The notes under the pieces are model-generated. The model had not been told where the DNA came from and ran no database searches. It was given only the letters and a program-made list of their open reading frames with translations. A program made the translations under genes and the position numbers. This document shows positions 33,560 through 45,382 of a stretch of 64,000 nt of DNA, piece by piece. Origin of the DNA: Oidiodendron maius Zn. Its lineage: Eukaryota; Ascomycota; Leotiomycetes; Myxotrichaceae. Every line of letters starts with the position of its first letter. The stretch's first letter is position 1. The stretch lies in NCBI GenBank assembly GCA_000827325.1, contig KN832880.1:1354112-1418111 (forward strand), read 5' to 3'.

Positions 33560-35785
33560 GCCGACTGACGGGGGCGGGAACCCGATCTTTTGATATACCC
33601 GAGCTTAATAGCTCATGCATCTCCTCCCTGTACCCAGCCACTCTCACAACAACACCCTCGCTCGCAAAACCTTTCCTCGTCAGCTCTCCCCCGCTTTCAT
33701 CGCGAATCACAGTTATCCCTCAGGTGTCACAAACACTCTGCGACAACTGAGGGCGGGAGAATCACCCTGCACCCAGAGGTCTGGCCGAGGTGCGGGGCTG
33801 AGAGATTTGGGCGCTTTGCAGATTCCTTTAAAATATCGAGTTTAGGCACTGGTCCGATGCAGGGGCTGCAGGTGCGTCCGAGACTGCAGAATTGACCCAG
33901 CAGCATAGTGGTAGAGGCGGTGTTGCAATAGGACTCGAACGCGACCGGAGCCTCGTCACAGAACATGGTTTTGCAACGATAACTGCGATGTGGTGGAGGG
34001 GAGTAATTGATCAATAGCATTTCCCCTATTCTCAGGACTGAATAGAGTACCGGAAATTGAAATTTCCACGACGTAAAGGCGACCCTCTGTGCAGCTACAT
34101 CCAGAGAACTCGTAGAGGGCGATGGTGTGAGGGTGAGGAATGTCGGGCGAAGCTCCAGGGCTGCGGAGGCTTAGTCGTCTTAGCCTTCCCACGGTGCACA
34201 ACAGCGAACACAGCGCACAGTCACAGGATGGATTTATCCCTGTCAGTGCCGATTTTTTACTTCTTTCAACCACCAGACACCAACCGGATTGTCATTTTCG
34301 GCAGGTCGATTATCTGCTTTGCCAATAGCCTTGACATTGATTATCGTATGACAATGTAACAGAAAAGAAATAGCACCGCACAGCTGTATCCTTGGCTCTG
34401 CACCCCAACGGAATCGCTTTGCGGCAGAGATAAAGCCATATCTGACTGGAATTAGCAGCCTTAGAGAATACACGCCATGAACGACGAATGCGGACGCTCC
34501 CGCAGTAGCAGCAGCCGTACCTTGCATGTAACCACTGCTTTTTTCTCCGCTCTCTCCTCTAATGTGGGCCGAATTCACAGCCACTCAGAGCCATATTCCC
34601 CCAAGGTGGTCAGGTAAATGGCAAAGTGGAGAAAGCCTCAGTGCTTCCTGCATTACTCAAGGATTGTGGTCTAAAAGCCGATATGTTTGGTTGATTTATT
34701 CAATCTTTTGGTGGCTCGAAAAATAACATTTCTTGAACTAGTCGACTCTACGGCCCGTGTACTGTGCTGTCGTGAACATACTAGGAGATCTGTGATGCTT
34801 CTAATAGTCGTGCGCGCCTTCCCAAGTCACGATAAAAGTCTCGTCGCATCATCTACAACATTATTGTTTTGCCTGTGACTATGCTCCAATTTAGTTGAAC
34901 AATCTGTAGCCTATTTAATTGATATACACCCAAGATCTAGCATTATTTATCCGCCTACCGTACACAGAGGTTAAGCGATAAACTCAGAGTACTCCAGGTG
35001 ATGTCGTCCGGCGAACCGCGAGTAATTCTACTTGATATATAACATTGATTAGAACTCGTCAAAAGATCGCAATGTAAGCATATCAATCATCTGACACTTC
35101 TCGCGCTTTCTCGTAAGACATCTAGAACTCCAAATACTATTATTGTGTGCCAGTCATAGCGCGCTCCAATGCTTCATATTTCAGACTTATTTTCATTTCC
35201 TCTACCTGAGTTTGAAACGGCCCTCGCGTCAGAGCTCATTTGCGGCTGACCTCTTTGCGGAATACGAATTTGACTCTATGTGAGGACCTGACCGAAATAG
35301 TTTCAAACTTGAATCAAAGAAGCTAAGATAATACTACCCTCATATGGTAGAAGACTTCAGTATCTGTAGAGTATGTCTTTCTAGAATAAAGGATGGCCTT
35401 TTTCTCATAGAATAGAGATATGTCTTATTGACAGTACTGAGGCACCTGCATCAATTTTACAAAAGTATATCCTCAAGGCTGGGTTGGATATAGGTGCTTA
35501 GGAGTCGGGTTCAGGATTTAGGATCAGGACTCAGCATCAGCGTAGTGTGTTGGAGTGAGTTCTAATACCATCACGTACTTTATACATTAATGACGGTGAG
35601 GACTCGTTACTTGTGATAACTCTTAGGACCTAGTCGAGTGACTACCAACTGGGCATTTATGATTATTATAAGTTATACATATATATATGTATATACATAA
35701 AGACCAAGATAGTAATATACTAGACTTACTATAGTTATATTACAATATGCTTTTGGAGAGTTAAACGTTTTATTTAATTCATCGC
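33560..35785. other. Long intergenic stretch, no firm gene
   Basis: About 2.2 kb. One weak minus-strand candidate is at 33727-34273. The 34900-35760 part is AT-rich with a palindromic TATACATATATATATGTATA tract near 35672. No other coding signal. Confidence 0.45.
33727..34273 (-). CDS. Possible cysteine-rich protein, weak candidate
   Basis: Two minus-strand open pieces in different frames read as cysteine-rich protein: one containing PHTIALYEFSGCSCTEGRLY (34273 side) and one containing RCKTMFCDEAPVAFESYC and CSLGRTCSPC (33727 side). An intron of about 65 bases with GTACTC...CGCAG could connect them near 34055-33990. Start and phase are uncertain and no signal peptide is clear. May be chance. 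Confidence 0.2.
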
Positions 35786-37483
35786 TTACCATTCAAGCCA
35801 TTCCTCTACCACAACTGTCCCGCCCTCATATCCGTCACCACCTACTACTCTTCTTCCAAATTTATTATAACTCAAAAGCACGCGTCGATCTGTCACCCAC
35901 TGGGCTATTGCACCTCCAAGCCTATTCTCCCTCGGAACTTCACTCGCTCTCAAAAATCTCCCCTCACCAACCAAGCCCTCTTCCTCAATACTCGCCATAT
36001 GCTCGACAATTTTCGCCGACAAAAGACTATTCGAAAGTCCTTCCTGCCGATTCATTGCCTTAAGCAATTCAATTGCTTTCCATCTAATGGCCCCATCCCT
36101 ACACGCCGCAGCAACAAAAAACAAAGGGTAATTAATTCCTGAATCGAGATAAAAAATCGTCCGTTTGCGCCCCTCTTTCTCACAAGATCTAATGTACAAT
36201 TCATAGACAGAAGTAGCATGCGATATGATACTCTCGAATTGAGGTTTGTTCTGATCCCAAATTGTCGGGTCCGCATAGGAACGTTCTCCATCAACTACCA
36301 TCGCAATGCCCATAACGAGGCGGTGCATTTTCAGCACGTGAATGGCCTCTTGGCTAGCGACATCAAAGTCGGTAGTATTTTGGATAAATGAGTTGAATGC
36401 AGTGGACCATTTCTGAAGATGGATAAAAGACAAACTCCTCGATATATCGAGCATCAGCGACCTCTTCACCGGATCTGAAAATGAAGGTTGAGAAGTCGCT
36501 GACCTGACGAAGCGCATTTCAAATGTCCGTATATGTTCGAGGGAGTTTCGGGCCTGTTCCAGGCTACTAAAGACTAAGGGGATATCTTCGTGATACCCGG
36601 CCGCCTTATCCTCTAGGATTTGGTCGAGGAGCACTCTTTTCCTCCCTGACGCAATTTCCGAGACTTGTCTATCTAGCCGGATGAAAATTGGATGTAGGAC
36701 TGAGGGCTCAGCATAAGGAATAGTAGAGACCGACCATGTCTCTGTTGGTTTATTGCTGGGCTGGAGCTCAGAAATGATCTTTACCCCGCTGTCGATGTGA
36801 GATATAGCCGTACCGTAGCTTCCTCTCATCATCTTCCTACGGTTAATAATTGAACTCTAATTTATGGAAAGAGAACTTACTTCGAAACAAACAAAAAGAA
36901 CACACGTCATTAAGGCCACATCAGCAGCCTGCTTCTGCTTCTCTCGAATTGGCTTAACCAAATATCTAATAGCTTTCCCGTATTGTTCCATAGCAAAAAT
37001 ACTTGGCTCTGCTCGCGACCCAACTTCAGAACTTTCATGTAAAGCTCCTAGAGCAATAGCAGCATGTCTAATCGCAGGCTCATGATGTGTAGCTTGAACA
37101 ATTAATCGAGTCCACACGGTGGGGTCGAAGATACCAGAAAATATCACTACAGTCCTCTTGCAGAAGAAATCAAAATACCGTCCTTCGAGCTTGCTTTCCA
37201 AAGGCTGAGGATCTGGGGAATGTGATATTTTTTGGAGGGGGCTTGAGTTATTTAAAGAAGATGCAGGCGTAAGGTAGCCATCGCATTTGCGACCTGTACT
37301 GGTGCATCTTCGGCAATTAGGTTTTTCTTCGTCGCATTTCACCCGCCGGATTCTGGGCCCGTGGTGAGTAGATACGTGTTTGGCTGGGGAAGTAACATAC
37401 CTGCATGTAATGCACCCGGTTTTGACTTTCGGTTTGTATGCTCTAACTCGATTCTGGGCTTGGATACATTTCTTAGTCGGCAT
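35786..37483 (-). CDS. Zn2Cys6 transcription factor with fungal-specific domain
   Basis: Three exons, 37483-37401, 37352-36881, 36832-35786, total 533 residues. The zinc cluster C24-x2-C27-x6-C34-x6-C41-x2-C44-x6-C51 is exactly the Gal4 pattern, but is cut by intron 1 (37353-37400) between C27 and C34, so it is visible only after splicing. A basic N-terminus precedes it. The rest matches the fungal-specific regulator type with a conserved start after intron 2 (VCFEMMRGSYGTAISHIDSG). Nuclear DNA-binding regulator, expected to bind CGG half-sites. It is divergently transcribed from the carboxylesterase gene with 536 bases between start codons, so it may control that gene (inference). Confidence 0.9.
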
Positions 37484-38019
37484 CTTCGGGAGGCTTTGCG
37501 CATGAAAATGTGAGAGATAAGGAAGAATATACGTATATCTAAACGAGGACACCAATGACCGACAAGTTCTACAACGTTGTATAGAAATAGGATAACGGAG
37601 ACAGTGGAGAAAGTTCCAGGTGGTAAGTCGATATTTTTTTACTCCTGAAAATGTCGGCTAAGACTTGCACAGCCTCAGCGTCAGGGATGGAACGACCTGA
37701 CCAATGGGCAATCCTCCTGTCCCCAATGGGTGGAGGGGGAACACACCCCTAGCCCGTAATTGGTTAATCTGTACTAACCCGAGGCTTCAGGGTGGATGTT
37801 AATGCAATATGCCAGACCGGGAGAATGTCGGCAATCTCCTCTTATAGAGTAGATCCATTACGTCGATTGTTCTCTGTAAGGCAAAACTAAAAGAAGCAGT
37901 CCTTCCCAAGTCAAATTGTCTTTCCTCTCCTTACCATCCTCGTCTCCAATTCCTAATTATTATACTGTTCATCTTTTCGTGCAATCTCCGTCATTCGTTA
38001 AGCCCTATATCATTTCAAT
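37484..38019. promoter_or_regulatory. Divergent promoter of the Zn2Cys6 regulator and carboxylesterase genes
   Basis: 536 bases shared by two start codons. Contains CCAAT boxes at 37701-37705 and 37723-37727, an ATTGG at 37759-37763, and CCG-N9-CGG at 37817-37831. Confidence 0.55.
37817..37831. promoter_or_regulatory. Candidate zinc-cluster binding site, CCG-N9-CGG
   Basis: CCG at 37817-37819 and CGG at 37829-37831, an everted pair of Gal4-type half-sites with a 9-base spacer. Seen in sequence; binding is inferred. Confidence 0.3.
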
Positions 38020-39698
38020 ATGCAAGCCTTTACTGTCTTTACAGCACTATCCCTCCCTTTAGTTTGGGCAGCTCCGCAGTTCCAATGCAGAAATAGTAAT
38101 TTCACAATTGGCCAAGTCGTTGAGACTACTAGCGGGCCTGTCGCCGGCCATGCGGCAACAAACTATTCGGAGGTGTCAGAATACCTCGGAATTCCCTATG
38201 CACAAGCCCCCGTTGGAGATCTCAGATTTGCGGCGCCTGTAAAATATACCGGGTCTTCCATGCTCAATGGTTCTGTCTTCGTGAGTTTACAAATCGATTT
38301 TTCTTTACTTACTCCTGCTGACATGGCTTAGGGCTCCGCATGTCCTCAACGCGTATCCCAATCGAATACTCCAACACCAGAGATGCTTGCGGCTTCAAAC
38401 ATCACCGACGTCGGAGTCGAACTTATCAATCTCATCGGCAGCCCCCCAGGTGCAGTGTATAGTGAAGATTGTCTATTCTTAAATGTCTGGTCGAAACCCC
38501 AATCAGGAGAGCCGCACAAGGCTGTAATGGTATACATTCATGGAGGAGGATTTGATGGCGGAACTTCGTCGACACCTCTATTCAACGGTGCTGGTCTTAC
38601 GGACAACGAAGATGTCATTATTGTCACTATCAAGTGAGTAAATCTACTTTCGTTCAAACTTATTCTAACCGTCACGGTAGCTACCGATTTTCTCTTCTTG
38701 GTTTTCCAGGAAACCCTACGACTCAGAACAACCTAGGCTTCTTAGATCAACGTCTTGCCATGGAATGGGTCCGAGAGAACATCGCAAATTTTGGCGGAGA
38801 TCCAGCAAGAATTACATTATTTGGGCAATCAGCCGGTTCTATGTCAGCAGACTTCTACTCCTATGCCTGGGCCTCGGACCCAATCGCAGCTGGTATTATA
38901 CTAGAATCAGGGACAATACAGAGCCTTGGGGTTCTCCCTTCCGAAAGTGATTCGGCATTAAACTGGTATAACGTCACAACGGCTCTTGGCTGTGGAGATG
39001 CTTCGACCAACTCTACAACGCTCCTGGCATGCATGCGCAATGTGGAAGTCGACTCCCTCTTAAATGCCATTCCGTCTTCCGGCGTAAACGCTTTTGTGAC
39101 CGCCTTCGCACCAACAGTAGATAACGTTATCGTTTTCTCCAACTATTCCCTGCAAATACCTGCGAGTATCCCAGTGTTAGTAGGGAACAATGACTATGAG
39201 TCAGGACTTTTCCGCACCGAGCTTGCTCTATCGAACATTTTCTTCCCGGACTACGTCTGGGATGCATATGCTCTTGCAGGCTTTACTTGTCCTGCTGGAA
39301 TTCGCGCAAATGCAAGCATAGCAGCTAACAATCCCACTTGGAGATATCGATACTTCGGCGTATTTCCAAACATCAATATCAGTTCAGAAGGAGGAGCGTA
39401 CCACGGGGCCGAACTACAGTTGATTTTTGAAACTACATTCTCGACTCCGACACCAACAGCTGAGGAAATCAACTTTGAGAAATACTTACGAGGGGCTTGG
39501 ACTACTTTTGCAAAGGATCCTGTCAATGGGTTGACGACTTACGAAGGCGGATGGCCTTTATACAAACCCGCCGAGGAGTCTCTCGTCCGTCTTGGATATA
39601 ATAACCTTGTCGGCAAAAATCTTGCTTTCCCAGTGCTCTATGACGCGGGATGCGACACTGCAAACTTAACAGCTCTCGAAATCAGCGTTTTGGGATAA
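38020..39698 (+). CDS. Secreted type-B carboxylesterase/lipase
   Basis: Exons 38020-38280, 38332-38633 and 38681-39698, total 526 residues. A signal peptide (AFTVFTALSLPLVWAAPQ) points to secretion. The alpha/beta-hydrolase core has the family's early block (YLGIPYAQAPVGDLRF), EDCLFLNVW, the oxyanion HGGGF, and the nucleophile elbow FGQSAGS with Ser238. Glu in NDYESGLF and His in GAYHGAELQLIF complete the triad. Six or more N-glycosylation sites. It would hydrolyse ester bonds of lipids or other substrates; specificity is not readable. Full length and intact. Divergent neighbour of the Zn2Cys6 factor. Confidence 0.93.
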
Positions 39699-40127
39699 TT
39701 GATTGCCATTTCCGTCCTACAAATATCCAAAACTTATCATGAGAATCCCAGTCATCGTATAATTCGTGTTGGAATTAATTGAGAATGATCGAAGAGATTG
39801 CATTGCCGATTAGAGTGGTGAGTACCAGACTTATATTGCATAGCCCCAATAAACTAGCATGAGCGTGCTATTTTCTATAGATTATACTTCTCTTTATTTA
39901 ATTGGCTTTAGATTCTTCTTAATGCGTGAACGTAGTTGGCTGACGAAGGCTGACGAAATCGGTAAGATTCTGACATTGCACTAGAAACAAATAGTTGAAC
40001 CAAGTACGCATTGCATAGTTAATTGAATTTGAAAATGCTAAGTACTGATGAATACTGACATTTAGATGGGGAAACGCACTTTAAAGCGCAGACTACTTGA
40101 GTACTGTGATGAGGAAAGACGTTCACC
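39699..40127. other. Intergenic between converging genes
   Basis: About 430 bases between the 3' ends of the carboxylesterase and aldo-keto reductase genes. No gene seen. Confidence 0.5.
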
Positions 40128-41307
40128 TCAGCCAGAAACTTCCCTAAAAGCCCTCAAGTTGTCCACCTCAGCATCATATTTGATCATTTCCCACAATTCA
40201 TTAATCCTCTTCACTATCCACTCCTCTAGTGGCCCTTTATCAATCTCCTTTACAGTTTGTTGGAACTGTTCAGCACTACTTGCACCAATAATCATTTCAT
40301 CTCCTAGGTCACCTCGTAGAACTGAATGATACCTCACCCAACGATTGGCCAAACCAACTCTCCCTGCCCCAGACTCCTCTGCTAACTTTCCCCATTCTTC
40401 CAACATTTTCATGTAAGATGGTTTGTAGAACATGCTTCTATGCATGCGCCCACTGAACGTGGAGGGATCCCAGCGGCCTGTGCCGTTTTCAATATCCGAT
40501 GGGGTTTTAGATAGAAAGCCCATGGCGAGTGGTGAGTAAGCTTGAATGGACATATGGAGAGAACGCAGGGTAGGGAAAAGCAGTGTCTCATTAAGTCGGA
40601 GGGCAGGGCTGTAGGTACTCTGGAATATAGTTGGAAGGACGAAGTTTTGGCTTTCAGCGTAGTTGTAGTATTCGAGGACTTGGTCTCTGTTGAAGTTCGA
40701 CAGGCCAAACTGTGGGATTGTGTGTGAGTTAGCGAGCGTACGGAGAGAGGTTAACGTACCTGTTCAAATCGCCCTTCTTCGTACAGGGTTTGGATTGCAG
40801 AGTAAGTTTCTGCTACTGGGACAGTTTCGTCTGGTCCATGCAAGAGGTAGATGGAAACCTGGACGCTCTAATTAGCATCTAACTTGCAAGTTTAACATGA
40901 CATAGATGCACTTTTTCAACTTTCAAGGATTTCAGGCTCTCATATGCCGCCTGTAGAATATTTTCTTTTTTTCCTGCGCCGTTCCCAACGGCAGTCGGTG
41001 CTTTTGTGGTGATAGTATACTGACTTCCGAGACCTTTGTTTCCTATTGTGGTTTCGGAAGCACCCATCCCCTATAATGTCAGTTATTTTAGAAATACTGC
41101 CATCAAATTCACGAGTAAGAAAAGGTGGACGAGTAGACATACGTATAATCTAGCTGTATCGAGCCGTTTTATGCCATGCTTCCCCATAATCTCCAGTATG
41201 CCCTCTTGAAATGCCTCATTCTCAGGAGTAGGGAGCCAGGAATGTGTCCCAGCCGTCAGGGCAACAAGAATACTCTTCTCTGATAATGCTTTAGAGGTTG
41301 ACGCCAT
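40128..41307 (-). CDS. Aldo-keto reductase (AKR7-like aldehyde reductase)
   Basis: Four exons, 41307-41143, 41070-40912, 40858-40760, 40709-40128, total 334 residues. It reduces aldehydes with NADPH in the cytosol. The catalytic tetrad of the superfamily is present: D50 and Y55 in LDTARLY, K78 in ITTKA, H115 in YLLHGPD. Further family blocks: FGLSNFNRDQVLEYY, STYSPALR, IQAYSPLAMGFL and MIIGASSAEQFQQTVK. Length and layout match aflatoxin-aldehyde-reductase-like enzymes. Intron 2 (40859-40911) begins GTGCAT, weaker than the others, but the join KVEKVSIYLLHGPD is right for the family. Confidence 0.9.
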
Positions 41308-41935
41308 CGTATTTTATTGAAGGCTCATGTGATGTGCCAGCTCCGTGAAATTCTGTAACGAGCAATAAGGGACATGGCCATCGTCACTTTTAAATATTTT
41401 TTGATTCAAACCGAGCCCCGAGAGATCCGACATGCTATATCTAGTAAACTTTTAAATTATTATAATATTTTGACGGCATTTACATTCGAGGACACTGTGG
41501 AGCTCAAATCAGCCTTGGCAAAAAGTGCACATTATCACAGGGCGGGAAATGTGTATTCCGACGATCGCCAGTTGGAGTTAGTGCCAGCGAATGAAATGTC
41601 ACTTTTCTCGGTAGCCAGCTTACTCTCCGCCTTTTAGTAAGCTTAATGAATTTATAAGCGTTATTTGACCTACCATATAAAGTGCAATTGATCAGCTGGT
41701 ATGTGGATGCAATGGGAGCCCCATAAATAAAGGTTACACCTTGAATTTGTCGTCAATTTGTCGCCAGTTTGTCGCCAGTTTGTCGTCAGTTTGTCGCTAA
41801 TCTATCTCATCTAGATCGTAGCTAATCGTGGAACACATCAACACAGTGTGGCTATTTTATATTATCTTTAGAGTGGTCAGTCAATTCGACTATTACAGTG
41901 CTTCCCAGCAATAGAAGTGACAAAATATTACAAAT
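41308..41935. promoter_or_regulatory. Divergent promoter of the aldo-keto reductase and bZIP genes
   Basis: About 630 bases between two start codons pointing away from each other, holding the tandem repeat at 41743-41799. An open frame at 41374-41637 shows no recognisable domain and is ignored. Confidence 0.45.
41743..41799. repeat. 11-base tandem repeat, five units
   Basis: Five head-to-tail units of about AGTTTGTCGYC, differing at one or two positions, about 140-190 bases before the bZIP start codon. The regular period and promoter position suggest a cluster of protein-binding sites, or simple slippage. Confidence 0.8.
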
Positions 41936-43497
41936 ATGCACCAAAAACGTCAAGCATCTGGCAATATCGAGACAAGTTACGGCACTCGAGTTGGGCGTCC
42001 AAGGATTCAGGATGTGGCCATTAACAAAACCGATGATAACGCTGTAGGGATCCATGCAAGATTTGTTGTTATCCTACAGCCATTAGCTGATTTCAGAAGG
42101 TACGGAGAGAGCGAACTAGACTAGCGCAGAGAACATATCGAAAACGCAGGGAAGCCGGTTTCAATACGTTGAAGGCAAAGGCAAAACTGTTGAAGCTTGC
42201 GCTTGAGAGAACTATCCAATCCTTCACAAAGTTCCACGATTTTGCCATTGCGTCAGGGGGACTTTCATCAGATATGGCTTTAGCTCTAAGCAGAGTGGCG
42301 CTGGAAATTATGCATCACTCGAGTGAGGCTCGTTCTGCCCATATCACCGAGGAGCAGGAAGGAAATAGCACAGAAAATAGCGACAGTATAGAGCATATTT
42401 GCAGCGAGAGACATCAAAACCAGGACAAGGTTGGTAAACTTGACAGCATAGTGGAGCGGTACGCAACAGTACAGGCGTCTGCCGCATTGATTCACGTTTC
42501 AGGTGGCCGGCAGGACTTAGATACCATTATTACGCCTACAAGATCTCCAATCTCGACTCGTTGGCAAATTAACAGCTCTATCACCATGCAGCCCTCCAAT
42601 GCCTTGTTCCCATGGACCTACAGCCATCAACCTCAGACATTCACCCAGGCGCTTCGACACGCTTGCCTTGAGCGAGGTTTACAACTCCTCTCCGCTACTG
42701 ACATGTCATTTGATAAGATCCATCCTGCTCTATCTATCCATTTAAAATGGATGACTGTGGAGGAACTTCACGCACTGACTGAGGAACATTTACGGGGTCT
42801 GCATCAGCCAATACTATATGGTCCGAACCCATCATCACGGCTGATCCATCCAGATTTGTATCGGACGGTTGAGGGGAATAATAGTATGCTAGTGAATAGG
42901 ATACCTGGTGAGGCTGCCGAGAGGCTAATCTATGGACGTACAAGAACAGTGATTGAGACTACACTCCCGGGGTTCGATGGAGAGTGGTTGGAGCCAGACG
43001 ATGTGCAGGAGTACCTTGAGGGAAAAGGAATTCGTATAAGGAGTGCGGAACTAAATAACGAGCCATCCGTCGCCATTTCAATGGCCAGCCTTCCATCGTT
43101 GGGAATTGGCACTGTGGATACCTCACCCTCGACAGACGCCCAAAATACGAGACCCATATTATCGCCATGGATGATAAGCCATAACCGGCTGGATAATCAG
43201 ATCCAGTCTTCTGTAGACACAGCAACTTCCCTGGCAGTCATGACCGGATACAGTTCTCCTCTAATTTTGCCGTCCATCCAAGGAGACCAAGTGTCTGGTA
43301 TTGGGGTCTATGCCGATGTTACGCCCAATCGGCAACGCGCAGTTAATGAAGGAGCCGTAACATATTTCAGCCTCACCCTAAATATCCAGCAGTTGGTGGA
43401 GAATCTCACGCTCAATGCCATTTGTATCGGGCCGGTGCCTGGAATACGAAGACTTGATGTGGACAAGGCTGTAGAGCTCTCTATTATAGAACTCTAA
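41936..43497 (+). CDS. bZIP transcription factor (fungal AQRTYRKRRE type)
   Basis: Exons 41936-42043 and 42097-43497 (53-base intron), total 502 residues. The basic region KVRRERTRLAQRTYRKRREA (37-56) begins exactly at exon 2 and is followed by a short leucine-zipper-like helix (LKAKAKLLKLALERTIQSF). An AT-hook-like GRPR lies before it. The C-terminal half carries the block GEAAERLIYGRTRTVIETTL and WLEPDDVQEYLEGKGI, typical of fungal bZIP regulators of the secondary-metabolite-cluster type. Nuclear regulator; its target is unknown. It is divergent from the aldo-keto reductase gene, a plausible target (inference). Confidence 0.88.
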
Positions 43498-43879
43498 AAG
43501 ATACCTCACAGCATGTAACGTAATATAATGCAAAAACAATGGTGATTTTAGTGGAGTTTGTATATAATGTATCGTATTGAGTTTAGCGCCGTATTGCTCT
43601 TACAAGAGGCCAGAATCACGTGTCAGCACACTAGCCTCCTGTGCCGATATAGTTGGCAACCATCAGGCAGCTGCATTCTACTGAAGCTACAGGACGATGC
43701 CAACGAAAGCTCGTTACACATTCCCTGCGAATTAGCTATCTGATCTTGATTATCTGATAGATCTATTAGTCTCCTTTCTGAGGCACCTGCACCTATTCAA
43801 GTTGAATCGCCCACCTTCATCGTAGCTTGGATAAGCCGGCACTACCAGAGTGCTAACGATCATCACCAAAGTGCCAACA
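43498..43879. other. Intergenic, no gene seen
   Basis: About 380 bases between the bZIP stop codon and the F-box protein start. Nothing recognised. Confidence 0.5.
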
Positions 43880-44683
43880 ATGTCTTCCATAGTCGAGTTA
43901 CCGACTGAGACTTTGAGTGAGGTCCTCCAGTTCCTCGGGCATATGGATTTACGGACCTTGGTGCGCCTCCAAAGGACGTGTCGAATATTCCGCTCGATTA
44001 TCCAAAATATCCTCAATAACCCTCAAGCCGTGACGACCAACCCAGAGATAAATGTTATGATAAACCACAAATTCAAAGGGCTATTTAAATCAGTGGATTG
44101 TCTAAGTCGAACCGAATGGAGAAGAGGAATGGGCCGCCTACCAGATCCAGAGCTTCCTTTCAAAAGGGTACCGTGGGCTCGTAAGCCTATTAGAGATCGC
44201 TATCTTCGGGAGGAAGCCTCGTGGCGTTCCCTAAGCGTGACGTGGGGATCGCTACCTATTACTCAACTTGAAGTAGTCAAGGAGTTTGAGCGACGCGGCG
44301 GCACAACTTACGAATATCTACGGGTCGAAATTCCGCCCTGTGGCTTGACAATGGGAATATACTACGACCTCTTACTGTCTAAGGAATGTCACTATGGAGA
44401 TAGAACAACCGACTGGGAACTAATCCTTGGAAAGCGACTGGACAGGGATATAGCAATGAACTATTCCCGTGTGGCGCATAGGAGCCAAGCCGAGTTCATG
44501 AGATTATTTATTGACGCTCCTCAGTCTGCTGTTCTGGTTGTTCAGGGATTTCAAGGCTGTGGTCGGCAAAGATTTATTAAAAGACGTGAGGGAATATGGA
44601 GACCGAGAACAATTGCGGAGAAACTTCCCAAGTGTCAAAGTTTATGGGAAGCTTCTTCAACCCTCGATTCGGTAGAGAGATAA
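43880..44683 (+). CDS. F-box protein
   Basis: A 267-residue intronless protein. An F-box fills about residues 4-48 (VELPTETLSEVLQFL, then LVRLQRTCRIFRSII), expected to bind Skp1 in an SCF ubiquitin ligase. The rest (DWELILGKRLDRDIAMNY and others) is of the fungal type without known repeats, so the target is unknown. The ATG at 43880 is chosen because the F-box starts directly after it; an in-frame ATG at 43850 adds ten residues. Confidence 0.8.
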   Translation: MSSIVELPTETLSEVLQFLGHMDLRTLVRLQRTCRIFRSIIQNILNNPQAVTTNPEINVMINHKFKGLFKSVDCLSRTEWRRGMGRLPDPELPFKRVPWARKPIRDRYLREEASWRSLSVTWGSLPITQLEVVKEFERRGGTTYEYLRVEIPPCGLTMGIYYDLLLSKECHYGDRTTDWELILGKRLDRDIAMNYSRVAHRSQAEFMRLFIDAPQSAVLVVQGFQGCGRQRFIKRREGIWRPRTIAEKLPKCQSLWEASSTLDSVER

Positions 44684-45382
44684 TCTCCAAGCGATATGAC
44701 TTGGAGTTAAACTGAATCAGGGATTCTCTATATAAGAAATATATTATCTATCCTTGTTTCTCCTAACTACAACCTTTTCAAAATCTCTCTGTCTATCAGA
44801 CTGTATATATAGTACTTGCTAATAAACCTATACTTATTCTTCTCTTGATTTACTGGCTATAAGACATATAACACTTGCCCTCACCTAAGGCCCAAATCAA
44901 GTCTCCTACTATAGCCGTCACTGGCACTATAAGCAGGTATATTCTCTGGTTCGGTCCCATGGTCCTCGAAACTGCCGCTCTCGCATGTGCGTTATTCATG
45001 CTCATCTTCAGCTGATACTTGGCAAGACTTAGTTCAGCACGTAACCGTTTCATGAATACAGCGTCGCGTTTGCTGCCACGGTGAAAGAGCCTGAGCTGCT
45101 TATTGTAAACAAGATCAATTACTAGAGCCAAAGTCATTGCGCCGTAATCACGGCCATACGATTCCTACCATCAGATTGCCTTGCCGCAAGCATGGTTGGA
45201 TGACTTGCATCGATACACCTGCACGCATCATCCTAGTCGACATACGTGCTACTTTTCGCCTCATTATGACTGTCCTTAGATCATGAAAGTGTTGCAGGGG
45301 TATAGAGCTACAATTCGGATATGCAATACTGTCTTATCACCGGCTTGTAAATTATACTCAATTTTAAATTCTTATTCCCTCG
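44684..45382. other. Mostly non-coding; one weak open frame
   Basis: A minus-strand 95-residue frame (45137-44850) with a basic helical middle (MKRLRAELSLAKYQLKMSMN) and a hydrophobic end (YLLIVPVTAIVGDLIWAL) may be a small protein or relic. No family recognised. Confidence 0.3.

Noticed and set aside
33901-33960. tRNA-like GTTCGAGTCC box on the minus strand
   Set aside because: No pairing T-stem, acceptor stem or anticodon arm can be folded around it.
34243-34584. 113-codon minus-strand frame
   Set aside because: No recognisable domain or signal peptide; overlaps other chance frames in an intergenic stretch.
41374-41637. 87-codon frame between the aldo-keto reductase and bZIP genes
   Set aside because: No domain, lies in a divergent promoter, and no supporting splice or leader signal.
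41743-41799. Short repeat array considered as CRISPR-like
   Set aside because: Units are contiguous with no spacers, and the DNA is clearly fungal.
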